The notes: generated from the sequence alone by a model not told the origin. A stretch of DNA of 64,000 nucleotides from Coriobacteriaceae bacterium (GCA_015062685.1 SUUE01000002.1:1-64000); one strand, 5' to 3'. Positions 36,421-45,815 are shown, numbered from the stretch's first letter. Translations and numbers: made by a program.

Positions 36421-37992
36421 ATGCAAAAGGTTATCGTCCTTGACTTCGGAGCCCAGTACGGGCAGCTGATCGCGCGCCGCGTTCGCGACTTGCGCGTTTA
36501 CTCGGAGATCATGCCGTGCGACACGCCGGCTGCCGAGATCGCTGCCGCGGAGCCGAGCGCCATCATCCTGAGCGGAGGCCCCGCGAGCGTGTACGCAGAC
36601 GACGCGCCGGAGCTCGACCCCGCCATCTTCGACATGGGCCTGCCCATCCTCGGCTTCTGCTACGGCCAGCAGATCATGGCCAAGACGCTCGGCGGCGTCG
36701 TGGGCCACACCGAAGTCGGCGAGTACGGCCCCGCGACGATCGAGCGCGTGGCCCCCTCCCGCCTGCTCGACGGAACGCCCGAGGAACAGACGGTTTGGAT
36801 GAGCCACCGCGACGCCGTCGCGAAGGTGCCCGAGGGCTTCACGATCACGTCGAGCACCTCGGTGTGCCCCGTCGCCTCCATGGAGTGCGCAGAACGAAAT
36901 CTGTACGCAACGCAGTTCCACCCCGAAGTGCGCCACAGCACCTACGGCACCCAGATGCTGTCGAACTTCCTGTTCGGCATCTGCGGCCTCGAGCCCTCGT
37001 GGAGCATGGACAACCTCATCGACAACCTCGTGGACGAGGTGCGCGCCAAGGTGGGCGACAACCGCGTCATCCTGGGCCTTTCGGGCGGCGTGGACTCGTC
37101 GGTCGTCGGCGCCCTCCTCTCCCGCGCCATCGGTAAGCAGCTCACCTGCGTGTTCGTGAATCACGGGCTGCTGCGCAAGAACGAGCCCGAGGAAGTCGAG
37201 GAAGTGTTCACCAAGCAGTTCGATGTCGACTTCGTGCACGTGCACGCCGAGGAGCGCTACGCGAAGCTGCTCGCCGGCGTGACTGACCCCGAGCAGAAGC
37301 GCAAGATCATCGGCACCCAGTTCTGGGAGGAGTTCTTCACCGTCGCCCAAAAGCTCGACGGCGTGAAGTTCCTCGCGCAGGGCACCATCTACCCCGACAT
37401 CATCGAGAGCGGCGCGCGCAAGACGGGCGGCAAGGCGTCGACCATCAAGTCGCACCACAACCTGATCCCCTTCCCCGAGGGCGTGCATTTCGACCTCATC
37501 GAGCCGCTCGACCACTTCTTCAAGGACGAGGTGCGCGCACTGGGTACCGCGCTTGGCCTGCCCGACCACATCGTCTGGCGCCAGCCCTTCCCCGGCCCCG
37601 GCCTAGCCATCCGCATCATCGGCGACGTGACGCCCGAGAAGCTCGAAATCTTGAAGAACGCCGACGCCGTCGTACGCGAGGAGCTCGACGCGTACAACGC
37701 GCTCCTGTTCGAGGAGACCGGCGAGCGCAACTCGGAGCATTCCTGCTGGCAATACTTCGCCGTGCTGCCCGACATCCGCAGCGTGGGCGTCATGGGCGAC
37801 GAGCGCACCTATCAGCGCCCGGTCATCGTGCGCGCCGTGGAGAGCACAGACGCCATGACCGCAGACTGGGCGAAGCTCCCCTACGACGTGCTCGGCAAGA
37901 TAAGCAGCCGCATCGTGGCCGAGGTGCCCGGTGTGAACCGCGTGGTGTACGACTGCACCCCCAAGCCCCCTGGAACGGTTGAGTGGGAATAG
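36421..37992 (+). CDS. guaA: GMP synthase (glutamine-hydrolysing)
   Basis: Converts XMP to GMP. 523 residues. The class I glutamine amidotransferase domain (GFCYGQQ with the catalytic Cys; FHPEVRHS with the His), the ATP-pyrophosphatase loop LGLSGGVDSSV and the C-terminal dimer domain ending in GTVEWE are present. RBS GGAG. The last 15 bases, including the stop, recur further downstream, marking the gene end as an attachment site for mobile DNA. Confidence 0.97.
   Translation: MQKVIVLDFGAQYGQLIARRVRDLRVYSEIMPCDTPAAEIAAAEPSAIILSGGPASVYADDAPELDPAIFDMGLPILGFCYGQQIMAKTLGGVVGHTEVGEYGPATIERVAPSRLLDGTPEEQTVWMSHRDAVAKVPEGFTITSSTSVCPVASMECAERNLYATQFHPEVRHSTYGTQMLSNFLFGICGLEPSWSMDNLIDNLVDEVRAKVGDNRVILGLSGGVDSSVVGALLSRAIGKQLTCVFVNHGLLRKNEPEEVEEVFTKQFDVDFVHVHAEERYAKLLAGVTDPEQKRKIIGTQFWEEFFTVAQKLDGVKFLAQGTIYPDIIESGARKTGGKASTIKSHHNLIPFPEGVHFDLIEPLDHFFKDEVRALGTALGLPDHIVWRQPFPGPGLAIRIIGDVTPEKLEILKNADAVVREELDAYNALLFEETGERNSEHSCWQYFAVLPDIRSVGVMGDERTYQRPVIVRAVESTDAMTADWAKLPYDVLGKISSRIVAEVPGVNRVVYDCTPKPPGTVEWE
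37978..37992. other. Putative attachment core at the guaA 3' end (site 1)
   Basis: GTTGAGTGGGAATAG, the last four codons and stop of guaA. Identical 15-mers end the repeats at 50598-50712 and 52122-52236, and a synonymous form (ATAGAGTGGGAGTGA) lies at 46051. The guaA 3' end is a known insertion site for integrase-borne islands in other bacteria. Confidence 0.65.
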
Positions 37993-38022
37993 GTTTGAGG
38001 CACATTTCCCTAGCTGAAAACT

Positions 38023-38060
38023 ACAGCCCCTCGACATCAACCATGTTGCCGAGGGGCTGT
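38023..38060 (+). terminator. Terminator after guaA
   Basis: ACAGCCCCTCG / CGAGGGGCTGT, 11-bp stem, followed by CTTTAG. Related hairpins follow the copies of the guaA end at 46.1 and 52.3 kb. The rest of 37993-38268 holds no gene that I can see. Confidence 0.75.
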
Positions 38061-38268
38061 CTTTAGAACCGTATAAGCCTTTCTAAGATGTTATTCAAAC
38101 ATTCTTCTAACCCTACAAAACGATTGGTCGATTCCATTCGTTTCCCTGCATTGTTCAGGATAGCCAATGGAGGGAAATCACTGGAGAATCATCCTCGTCA
38201 GGTTTATGAAACGAAACCTGCATGAGCAGACCGGATTGTCCTAAACGCAAAAGATGAAGGAGGCCACC

Positions 38269-38484
38269 ATGCCGTATTCCGTAGATGACAAGTGCAAGAA
38301 GCTTGCGAAGTGCCCCGAGGCCGCTGCAATTATCACCGAGTATTCCCCTGGATTCACGACCGACCCGCAGATGAAAATGGTCATGGGCCTGACGCTGCGC
38401 AAGCTCGCCAGTTTCCCGCAGGCCAAGGAGCTTGCTGAAGCTCTGGACGAGATCGACGCTCGCCTGAAAGCAATCGAGGACTAG
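38269..38484 (+). CDS. Small helical protein of unknown function
   Basis: 71 residues from ATG at 38269, which has a strong AAGGAGG five bases upstream; the track ATG at 38254 overlaps that site. The sequence (CPEAAAIITEYSPGFTTDPQMKMVMGLTLRKLASF) resembles the roughly 60-residue helical domain found at the ends of some Firmicute glycoside hydrolases, but here stands alone. No signal peptide or membrane segment. Convergent with the PucR-type regulator, and perhaps part of its regulon. Confidence 0.7.
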   Translation: MPYSVDDKCKKLAKCPEAAAIITEYSPGFTTDPQMKMVMGLTLRKLASFPQAKELAEALDEIDARLKAIED

Positions 38485-38538
38485 TACCTATATAGTCTCA
38501 TACATGCAAGGGCGGAACGACAACGCTCCGCCCTTTTC

Positions 38539-40086
38539 CTATGCCTGCTTACGTTCTTGGGCTGATCTGAGCTCCGAACGTGATTGCATTGCCTTCAGGA
38601 GAATCCTGAGACGCAGCTGCACGTCAGGGTCGTCAAGATCGAGCCCGAGCTCCCGCTTTATACGCGCAAGCCTTTCCATGAGGGTCGAGCGATGGACGTA
38701 AAGGTCCGATGACGTCTTCGCGATGCTCTGGTTGTTCTCCAAGAACACCCGCAAGGTTTCCACATAGCTCGTAGTGGACGCATCGTCGTGCTCGACGAGC
38801 CTTCTGAGGCCTTCGGGATAGTGCAGTTCCAAACGCATATCGCTTACCGAACTCATCACAAGCGAGCGGAGCGCATAGTCCTCGAAGAAGTGCAGGCGCT
38901 TTGCAGGCTCGAAGAGCAGTCCTATGTCGAGCGCTTGATTGGCCTGGAAGAACAGCGATTTCGCCGCGAAGAGGTCGTTGTATGGGTTCGACACCCCGGC
39001 ATCCATCGCCATTGCGTTCACGAACGGGTCGAGACCCTTTTCAATCGTTGCGTGGAAGCCATCGCCGCCGTCCTTGCCTACATCGAGCATGGCGACGACC
39101 GAATTTCGGTGGTACTCGAATACGATGCTGCCCGGAAATGTCTCCTCTACCGCATTCCTCACGAAACCGAGCGGGAGCTGCTCGAGCTGGTTCGACAGCT
39201 TCAACCTGATGCAGACGAAGATTCTCCCATCGTTTGCTGTTGCGACGACATCGCGTTCGACGGAATCGAGGGGACGCTCCTCCACGAGTGCCTGGACCGC
39301 CTGTCTGAGAGATCCGAGGCCTTCGGGTGAACGGGCTGCGAGCTGCCGCTTTGCGATGAGAACGAACCTGCCGAGCTGCCCAATAAGCGGCTTGTCGCTC
39401 GGGCGGTACGGCCGGTTTTCGTAACGCACGGTCAGACATCCCCAGTAGACGTCGGATTCGAAGAGGTTGAGGTTCAGGGTCGTTTGGTCGAGAAGCGTCA
39501 GGACGAGCGGCTCACGCTCGTCCATCGATAGGTCATGCAGCTCGAGGAATTGGTCTAGTTCATCGATCCCGAGGGTCTTTCCTCCAGAAAGTCCCTTGCC
39601 AGTCGATGGCGTTGCGGTACCAATCGATGCGCCCAGAATCTTGAAATCCTCATCGATTGCGAATAGCGGATTCCCGAAAACGGGTTCGCTGCACATCAGG
39701 AGTTGGCTGACGCTTCCGCTTCTGTCTATTATTTTCCGCAGTTCGGTCTCCCACTTGTCATAGCTGTCGAAGATCCGCTGGAGAGTGTTGAATGCCTGAT
39801 AGAAGTCCGTATCCCGTTCTATGACGATTACGCTGCAGTTCTTGCGGTATCTTTCGAGCAAGGGCGAGTCTCCTATGCATACGATCACGCATCCGCGCTC
39901 GGCACGCGCGCGCTGCGGCACTCTGTCGGAGTTGACCAGGTAGAGCCGGTCGGCTTCGAAGATGGCGCCTCCGCCCTCGTAGAGCTCGGGCCTGCGCAAT
40001 GCCAGGTCGAGCACCTTGGAGCCCGCCATCCTCGCATTCATCTCCGATGGCAGGTTGTCGAACACGATGTCTGCATTCAGGTACAT
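38539..40086 (-). CDS. PucR-family transcriptional regulator
   Basis: 515 residues from MYLNADIV at 40086, with AGGAGG upstream. The long N-terminal half is a ligand-sensing region without a recognisable domain name; the C-terminal PucR HTH (TLRVFLENNQSIAKTSSDLYVHRSTLMERLARIKRELGLDLDDPDVQLRLRILLKA) is clear. Divergent from the three-gene operon at 40319-43388, so it most likely controls it in response to a substrate. Confidence 0.85.
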   Translation of the reverse strand: MYLNADIVFDNLPSEMNARMAGSKVLDLALRRPELYEGGGAIFEADRLYLVNSDRVPQRARAERGCVIVCIGDSPLLERYRKNCSVIVIERDTDFYQAFNTLQRIFDSYDKWETELRKIIDRSGSVSQLLMCSEPVFGNPLFAIDEDFKILGASIGTATPSTGKGLSGGKTLGIDELDQFLELHDLSMDEREPLVLTLLDQTTLNLNLFESDVYWGCLTVRYENRPYRPSDKPLIGQLGRFVLIAKRQLAARSPEGLGSLRQAVQALVEERPLDSVERDVVATANDGRIFVCIRLKLSNQLEQLPLGFVRNAVEETFPGSIVFEYHRNSVVAMLDVGKDGGDGFHATIEKGLDPFVNAMAMDAGVSNPYNDLFAAKSLFFQANQALDIGLLFEPAKRLHFFEDYALRSLVMSSVSDMRLELHYPEGLRRLVEHDDASTTSYVETLRVFLENNQSIAKTSSDLYVHRSTLMERLARIKRELGLDLDDPDVQLRLRILLKAMQSRSELRSAQERKQA

Positions 40087-40318
40087 GGGGCCTCCTGAAT
40101 GATGGTGCATCACGCAAGTGATTTCGCACACTACGTTGTTGACCGCATGAATCCCGCGATTGATGCACGTTTTCGTACCCTGCACATTGTAGGGCTTTCC
40201 TTTGCGATATGGCAACACAATGCGGTCTTGGATGCCGCTCCGAATGACGGCAGACTGACCATGTGCCTAAAGAGCGGGTGCTCTTCCGCCATGAAACGAC
40301 CAATAGAGAGGAGAGGTT

Positions 40319-41548
40319 ATGGCATTGCTCGAACACGTCGATACGCACCGCGGCGTCGAGACCGCATTCGGCAAAATCATCCCCGAGAAGGAGGCGTATA
40401 GTTACTGCCTCCGCACCATCGCGGCGTTCTCCGCGAACATCTTCCAGGTGATGCGCGTCCTGAACGATGACTGGGAGGACCGTACTTCGCAGATCTGCGA
40501 GATCGCGAACATGATGAACTGCGCTGCATGCTCGGGCAGCGAGGAGGAGCTTTTTGACTACCTGAACGCCTTCTACGAAGAATGGAACATCCCTGAGCTC
40601 GTTAAGCGCGCTGCTTGGATTGGCGCAATCTGGGGAGACTATGGCGACGAGGCCGAGGACATGGCCGGTCGCGTCATCCAGTTCACAGAGGACCGCGTGG
40701 AAAAGGAGCTCGACTCCTGCCCGTGGGACATTGTCGGTTCCGAAATGTGCAATATGACAACCGCCATGTTCACGGCAAACTTCGATATCGCCGCCGGTGC
40801 CGAGCATGGAGAGATCACCAACGATGTGGCGCTGAATATGTGCGAAGCGCGCGGCTGTGGCAATCCGCACTGCCGCGTGGTTGCTGAGCGCCGTGACACC
40901 TTTGATTTGGAAAAGCAGGATTGGCTCGACCATCGCGGTCAGGCGTTCCTGCCTGTCCACGACACGCCGCCGGAGCGCCGCGTGAAGCATGCCCAAGGCC
41001 TGCGCAATGGCCAATACACGAACGCCTTCGGCGAGGAGCAATCGCTGGAATGGCAGTACAACTGGGTAGCTCAGATGGGCTGGGTATGGTCCATCAGCTT
41101 CCCGCTCATCGCAATCCGCGACATGGCCGATGACGATGACGAGTTCGAACGCATTCTGAAGATCGTGTTCGCCACGGCAGGTAAGAACTCCTTCATCGAC
41201 CCGTTTGCCCGCGAGGGTTTGCGCAATTGGCTCGATATCCCCCGCGAGATCGGTGACAACGATCCACGAGTCATGGGCGCTTACATCCAGGCAATTCTTG
41301 GATGTCAGCTCGTGCCCTACGAGTTTGAAGCCTTCGACGCAGACGGCGTCGAGATTCGTGTCGACCAGGAAACATTCACGGGTCGTTTCGAGATGGCTCC
41401 GCTCGACGAGATCACGCTTGGATACGAGGCGCAGTGGAACGGTGCTTGCCATGCGCTCGTCTCGCCCGAATGGTCCGTGTGGATTGACGAAGACGACGAC
41501 GATTTCATTATCAACGTAGGCCGCAGGGTCGACGATCGAGCGCTGTAA
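40319..41548 (+). CDS. Uncharacterised protein, first gene of the PucR-linked operon
   Basis: 409 residues, soluble, acidic. It has a CEARGCGNPHCRVV motif near residue 180, which could bind metal and recalls the cysteine motifs of V4R-type sensor domains. The second half has many Trp/Tyr residues (NWVAQMGWVWSISFPL) and a run of Asp (DEDDDDF). I do not recognise the family. RBS GGAGAGG is close to ATG. It is 12 bases before the GcvT-like gene, so a partner in the same pathway is likely. Confidence 0.75.
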   Translation: MALLEHVDTHRGVETAFGKIIPEKEAYSYCLRTIAAFSANIFQVMRVLNDDWEDRTSQICEIANMMNCAACSGSEEELFDYLNAFYEEWNIPELVKRAAWIGAIWGDYGDEAEDMAGRVIQFTEDRVEKELDSCPWDIVGSEMCNMTTAMFTANFDIAAGAEHGEITNDVALNMCEARGCGNPHCRVVAERRDTFDLEKQDWLDHRGQAFLPVHDTPPERRVKHAQGLRNGQYTNAFGEEQSLEWQYNWVAQMGWVWSISFPLIAIRDMADDDDEFERILKIVFATAGKNSFIDPFAREGLRNWLDIPREIGDNDPRVMGAYIQAILGCQLVPYEFEAFDADGVEIRVDQETFTGRFEMAPLDEITLGYEAQWNGACHALVSPEWSVWIDEDDDDFIINVGRRVDDRAL

Positions 41549-41560
41549 GGAGGTAGCGAG

Positions 41561-42556
41561 ATGCTGTTCAAAGAAGACGACTCCGCGCGTGCGGAAGCAG
41601 TTGCTGTACGTACGAATGCCGCATGGTACCGATGGACGCACGACCTCGTGAAGGTTACCGGCAAAGATGCTGAAAGATTCCTCAACTGGATTCTCGTCAA
41701 TACGATTGCCGGTCTGCCGGTCGGTAGGGGCAAGTATACGACGATGCTCGACGAGAACGGTGGGATAATCGACGACCTCGTGGTCTTCCATAAGGACGAG
41801 GGGCTGTGGTGGCTTTCCACGCTGTATGGCCCGCATGCGGTGAAGTGGTTCGACGCTCATGCGGAAGGTTTCGAAGTCGCATACGAGGACATCACCCAGG
41901 AAATCGACATGTACGCCGTCCAGGGTCCGAATTCCGCAAAGGTCATGAACGAGCTCGTTTCCGATTCTGTCGACGAGTTCAAGCGTTTCCAGGTCATCGA
42001 TACTACTATCGGCGGCGTAGCTGTAACGGTTGACCGTGGTGGGTTCACAGGCGAGCTCGGTTACGAAATATATTGCGCACGTGAGGATTCCGCTGCTGTC
42101 GCCGAGGCGATCGAAGAAGCGGCCGCCAAGCACGACGCGCCGCGCCTGAAAACGCTCGAGGTCTACGTCCGCTCCCTTCCCATGGAGAAGGGCATGGCGC
42201 TGCGCCAGGATTACAAGGGCCTCACCCCCTACGAGGCGAACCTCGGCTGGTCGGTACGCATGGACAAGGACTTCCTTGGCAAGGAGGCCCTCGAAGCGGC
42301 CCAGGCGGAAGACCCCAAGCACGCCTTCGTCGGCATCGAGATCGAACGCGAGAGCTACGAGGATATCGCGCAGAACGAGATCATTCGCAAGCGCGGCGTG
42401 CCCGTGGGCATCTGCCGCCAGATGATTTACGGCTACACGGTCGACAAGAACATCGGCTTCGGCATCGTGGACGCACGCAAGGTGCCGCTCGGCACGCGCG
42501 TGACCATCGGCCCAAACGATTCGCCGGCTGTCATCGTCGAGCCCAAGTGGTGCTAG
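41561..42556 (+). CDS. GcvT-family (aminomethyltransferase/demethylase-like) protein
   Basis: 331 residues. The folate-binding GcvT fold is indicated by KVTGKDAERFLNWILVN, GIIDDLVVF, AVQGPNSAKVM, GGFTGELGYEIY and the C-terminal FGIVDARKVPLGTRV barrel. Relatives move methyl or methylene groups to tetrahydrofolate: glycine cleavage T-protein, sarcosine dehydrogenase, DmdA and the aryl O-demethylase LigM. None of the glycine-cleavage partners is present. With a PucR regulator and an SDR gene, a substrate-specific demethylase is a reasonable guess. Confidence 0.8.
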   Translation: MLFKEDDSARAEAVAVRTNAAWYRWTHDLVKVTGKDAERFLNWILVNTIAGLPVGRGKYTTMLDENGGIIDDLVVFHKDEGLWWLSTLYGPHAVKWFDAHAEGFEVAYEDITQEIDMYAVQGPNSAKVMNELVSDSVDEFKRFQVIDTTIGGVAVTVDRGGFTGELGYEIYCAREDSAAVAEAIEEAAAKHDAPRLKTLEVYVRSLPMEKGMALRQDYKGLTPYEANLGWSVRMDKDFLGKEALEAAQAEDPKHAFVGIEIERESYEDIAQNEIIRKRGVPVGICRQMIYGYTVDKNIGFGIVDARKVPLGTRVTIGPNDSPAVIVEPKWC

Positions 42557-42569
42557 AAGGGAGATAGCA

Positions 42570-43388
42570 ATGAGCACTAACGAAGGACGCAAGATTCTGG
42601 TCGTGGGCGGTGCTTGCGGCATGGGCGCGGCAACGGTCGCGGCACTGTACCGCCAGGGCGCAAACCTGATTGTCCTCGACATCAACGAGGAAGCCATGGA
42701 GGAGCTCATCGAGGACGAGGAGCTCGAAGACGGTCCCGGAACGCTGCATTTCGTGGCGGGAGACGTCAACGATGCCTCTGTGCGCCAAGAGGCCATCGAC
42801 TACGCGAAAGAGGAGTTCGGCACGATCGACAGCCTGCTCTACATCGCAGGCGTTCTCGACCTCATGTGCCCCGCGCACAAGACCGACGACGAGCTGTACG
42901 ACTATGTCATGGACGTGAACGTGAACTCATGCTTCCGCATGTGCCGCGATTGTCTGCCGCTTCTGTGGGACCATGAAGGTCTGCCGGCAAGCATCGTGAT
43001 AGTCGGTTCCGTAGGCGGCCAGGTCGGCTCGTCGGCCGGCGCGGCATACATCACCTCGAAGCACGCTGTTTTGGGCCTCGCGCGCAACCTTGCACACACC
43101 TACCGCTTCCGCAACGTGCGTACCAACGTCGTGAACCCGGGTGCGTGCGTCACGGACATCCTCGCCAACGCGATGGAGAAATGGCCCGACCGCGACGTCA
43201 TGGACCTGGAAGGCAACGAGCTGTACAACGTTCGCGGAGCTGTGGCTCTCGGTGTCGATTACGACGGCAACAACATCACCGGCTGGCCCGAGGACATCGC
43301 AAACGCCATCCTGTACCTGATCAGCGACGAGGCACACTACGTCAACGGCGCCCAGCTCAACGTCGACGGCGGTTGGACGAGCTTTTAA
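42570..43388 (+). CDS. Short-chain dehydrogenase/reductase
   Basis: 272 residues. The nucleotide loop is VVGGACGMGAAT, a variant of TGxxxGxG, followed by LDIN (Asp suggesting NAD(H)). The catalytic Ser (IVIGSVGG region), YITSK and NPGACVTDI motifs are present, and the C-terminus YVNGAQLNVDGGW is classical. Third gene of the PucR-linked operon. Substrate unknown. Confidence 0.88.
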   Translation: MSTNEGRKILVVGGACGMGAATVAALYRQGANLIVLDINEEAMEELIEDEELEDGPGTLHFVAGDVNDASVRQEAIDYAKEEFGTIDSLLYIAGVLDLMCPAHKTDDELYDYVMDVNVNSCFRMCRDCLPLLWDHEGLPASIVIVGSVGGQVGSSAGAAYITSKHAVLGLARNLAHTYRFRNVRTNVVNPGACVTDILANAMEKWPDRDVMDLEGNELYNVRGAVALGVDYDGNNITGWPEDIANAILYLISDEAHYVNGAQLNVDGGWTSF

Positions 43389-43414
43389 CCTCAAACTACT
43401 TACTGATTTATCAC

Positions 43415-43454
43415 GCGGCGTCAAAGAAGCTCATCGCGACTTCTTTGACGCCGC
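43415..43454 (+). terminator. Long hairpin after the SDR gene
   Basis: GCGGCGTCAAAGAAG / CTTCTTTGACGCCGC, a perfect 15-bp stem with a 10-base loop, 26 bases after the SDR stop. No T-run follows, so it may act with Rho or as an mRNA end protector. Confidence 0.6.
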
Positions 43455-43579
43455 ATTGACGTTTAATCCGAGCGTAGCCAAAAGCGCTTCTGCCACTTTA
43501 TGATACGGCAGAGCATAGGAAAGCGCCAAGAAGCAAGCCGGACCATCGATACATCAAAGAGTGAGAATAGCCCACGGAG

Positions 43580-43630
43580 TGGCACCGTTTAACTTCTCTT
43601 GGCATCGTTTGCTACGATTTGGCACCAGGC
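43580..43630. repeat. Three short direct repeats with a 20-base period
   Basis: TGGCACCGTTT (43580), TGGCATCGTTT (43600) and TGGCACCAGGC (43620). They lie just beyond the end of the kinase gene. Meaning unknown; the even spacing is like a protein-binding array. Confidence 0.5.
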
Positions 43631-43646
43631 ACACGCTTGCAGAGCA

Positions 43647-44204
43647 TTAAGCCGATTGCAGACTGCTCCAACGGGGGTGAACGGCGTCGAGAACCGCCTC
43701 TATCGTCGACTCGAAATCCGATTCGATTATCGTGACCTTTTCGTTGCACTCAGCGAAGGCGTCGATGCAGCGGCGGTTGTCTTCCCTCAATGCGCCGAGC
43801 GTGCAGCCAGAGTCGTCCAGCCTGGTCTCGACGGCACAGGCGTGTTCTCTTATCTCGCCGATATGGGCATTGATGTAAGCGTCTGACATTGCCAAGCAGA
43901 CGAACTCGATAGACCTAAGGTATTCTTCCTCGAAATCTCGTCGCCAGTGCGGCGGGACATAGCAGCCCTCGACGACAAGGTTCTGACCGTTCTCGATTGC
44001 GGTCTTCACCATCTCGCGCACGATTGGCCAAAGATATTCCGTAAGAGCGTCGTCATCATCAGGCGTGAGGTCGGTGTTTCCGCTTCGAATGAGGCCCATC
44101 TTCAAATGGTCGATTGAGAGGTAGGGAACGCCGTACCTTTCGAGCATGCGTTGGGCTAGAAGCGTCTTTCCCATGTGCGATGCTCCGGCGATCAAGATGA
44201 CCAT
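43647..44204 (-). CDS. P-loop kinase-like protein, full-length copy
   Basis: 185 residues. Walker A GASHMGKT right at the N-terminus, a DHLKMGLIRSGNTDLTPDDD lid-like segment and a NLVVEGCYVPP strand suggest a small-molecule kinase of the adenylate-kinase/AAA_33 type. The start at 44204 has AAAGG seven bases upstream; the track TTG is less likely. A second, truncated copy lies at 49016-49456 behind a Fic gene, about 5 kb away. Role unknown; the company suggests a toxin-antitoxin or phage-response link. Confidence 0.75.
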   Translation of the reverse strand: MVILIAGASHMGKTLLAQRMLERYGVPYLSIDHLKMGLIRSGNTDLTPDDDDALTEYLWPIVREMVKTAIENGQNLVVEGCYVPPHWRRDFEEEYLRSIEFVCLAMSDAYINAHIGEIREHACAVETRLDDSGCTLGALREDNRRCIDAFAECNEKVTIIESDFESTIEAVLDAVHPRWSSLQSA

Positions 44205-44259
44205 CACGTTACCTTTCAACGCATCTGCATGCGGTTGCTCGCAACCGCATCTTACATGT

Positions 44260-45552
44260 TTAGACCCCGAGCGAGGTCAAGGGAACCACATAGGTGTCTG
44301 CATCGCGGTCATAGCGGGCATATTCGCCCGCGCCCACGATCACGGCGCTGAATACGGGTTCGGGGTTCCTCGCGGCGGGGTTCGCGGCCACCTTCCGGCG
44401 CAGCCGCGCGATGCTCTCGAAGGCCTCGGGTACCTTGTTCTCGCCGAGCTTTATCTCTATGGGCGCCCATCTTCCGTCGCGCAGCTCGACCACCGCGTCC
44501 ACCTCCAACCCGTCCGAGTCCCGATAGTAGAAGAGCGGCTCGGCAGGAGCGCCTGGCAGGGCGCGTGCGTAGACCCCAAGGTCGTGGATAGCCAGCGATT
44601 CGAAGAGCATCCCGAACAGTTGCCCGTCGCCCAGAAGCCTTTCAGGGGTGACCTGCAGGAGGCTCGCGGCGAGCGATGGATCTGCGAAGTAACGCTTGGG
44701 CTTCGTCCGCAGCCTGCTCCTGGACCTGATGGGCGCGTCCCAGCCCTTGATCGGCTCGACGACGTAGAGGTCCTCGAGGGCCGATATGTGCGCCGAGGCT
44801 CGCTCGGCGGCGATCTTCGGGCTCGAGGAGCTCAATTGCGCGTCGGCGGCTATGGTCGCGAGCTTGGCCGCCGCGCCGATGTTGCGGGCGAGCGAGAGGG
44901 CCACGCCCCTGGACTCCCTGCTAATAAGGCCCTTCCTCGGGATGCTCACGCCGAAGAGCGCCTCGAAGTACGAGTCGAGGTACTCGGGCTGCGCCCCCTC
45001 GGAAACCGCCAGTGCAGGCCATCCACCCTTGCAGACGGCGGTCGCGAGAGGTTCGAGTTTCTGCTGCACCAGCTGCGGCTCGAATCTTCTCTCGAAGAGG
45101 CCCGCCAGGGAGACCGCACCCGACGACACGCCCGTCTCTTGCAGCGTCATGGTGCTCATACGCAGTTTCGCGATCCTGCCAGCGCCGCTATGGTGCACTT
45201 TGTCCTTGTTGGGTTCCGCCGAGCCCGTGAGTATGAAGGAACCCTGGGATGCCGCGTCGGCGTCGACGGCGGCACGGACCTCGTCCCATATGGCGGGCAC
45301 GTCCTGCCACTCGTCAACCAGGTGCGGTCGCGCCCCGATGAGCGCGGTCGAGGGGTCCGCTTCTGCCGCCGACCTCGGACCGGAGAGCCCGATGCGCGTG
45401 ACGCTCTCGGCGCGAGCGAGGGACGTCCACGTCTTGCCGCACCACATCGTGCCGGCGACCTCGACGGCACCGAAGAGGCCAAGGAGGCGTTCGAGCTTCG
45501 AGTCAACGATCCTGCTAATGTAGCCTTCGGGTTTGAGATTGCCGTAGGGCAT
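44260..45552 (-). CDS. ATPase with DUF4143-type C-terminal domain
   Basis: 430 residues. Walker A GTMWCGKTWT near residue 34, HLVDEWQDVP as Walker B and ILTGSAEP as sensor motif belong to the AAA_14 group. The C-terminal half (LFESLAIHDLGVYA...FYYRDSDGLEVDAVVELRDGRWAPIEIKLGE) has the DUF4143 restriction-endonuclease-like fold pattern E..D..-.D..ve...g...iEiK. Such proteins are common in accessory DNA with unknown roles. Three 23-base-spaced repeats sit at its promoter. Confidence 0.82.
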   Translation of the reverse strand: MPYGNLKPEGYISRIVDSKLERLLGLFGAVEVAGTMWCGKTWTSLARAESVTRIGLSGPRSAAEADPSTALIGARPHLVDEWQDVPAIWDEVRAAVDADAASQGSFILTGSAEPNKDKVHHSGAGRIAKLRMSTMTLQETGVSSGAVSLAGLFERRFEPQLVQQKLEPLATAVCKGGWPALAVSEGAQPEYLDSYFEALFGVSIPRKGLISRESRGVALSLARNIGAAAKLATIAADAQLSSSSPKIAAERASAHISALEDLYVVEPIKGWDAPIRSRSRLRTKPKRYFADPSLAASLLQVTPERLLGDGQLFGMLFESLAIHDLGVYARALPGAPAEPLFYYRDSDGLEVDAVVELRDGRWAPIEIKLGENKVPEAFESIARLRRKVAANPAARNPEPVFSAVIVGAGEYARYDRDADTYVVPLTSLGV

Positions 45553-45567
45553 GCAGTCCTCCTTGTT

Positions 45568-45630
45568 CGCAATACAGAGGATATTATACAGGTATTTCAG
45601 AGGATATGTACTAGGTATATCAGAGAGTAT
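45568..45630 (-). promoter_or_regulatory. Three 17-bp direct repeats over the DUF4143-type ATPase promoter
   Basis: On the minus strand: ATACTCTCTGATATACC, ATATCCTCTGAAATACC and ATATCCTCTGTATTGCG, each 23 bases apart. A TATAAT -10 overlaps the third. Repeat spacing near two helical turns would place bound proteins on one DNA face. The rest of 45553-45860 shows no ORF that I believe. Confidence 0.6.
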
Positions 45631-45815
45631 TTGACCGTGTGTTCATTTCGAGACTTCGCAGCTCGGAGGGTGGCTCCGAATGATCGGAGCCCATGGGTAA
45701 GAGAAATGTGAGAAGAAAAGCGAAAAAAATCAGTCGGCCGAAACCCATGGGGATCGGCTGCGTGCTGATGATCCTCTCGAGCAAGCTACCGATAAGCCCC
45801 GATTAATTCCGAAAC

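Noticed and set aside
39758-42796. 1012-residue minus-strand ORF
   Set aside because: Runs opposite the GcvT-like and SDR genes and into the PucR leader; the plus-strand genes have RBSs and clear families.
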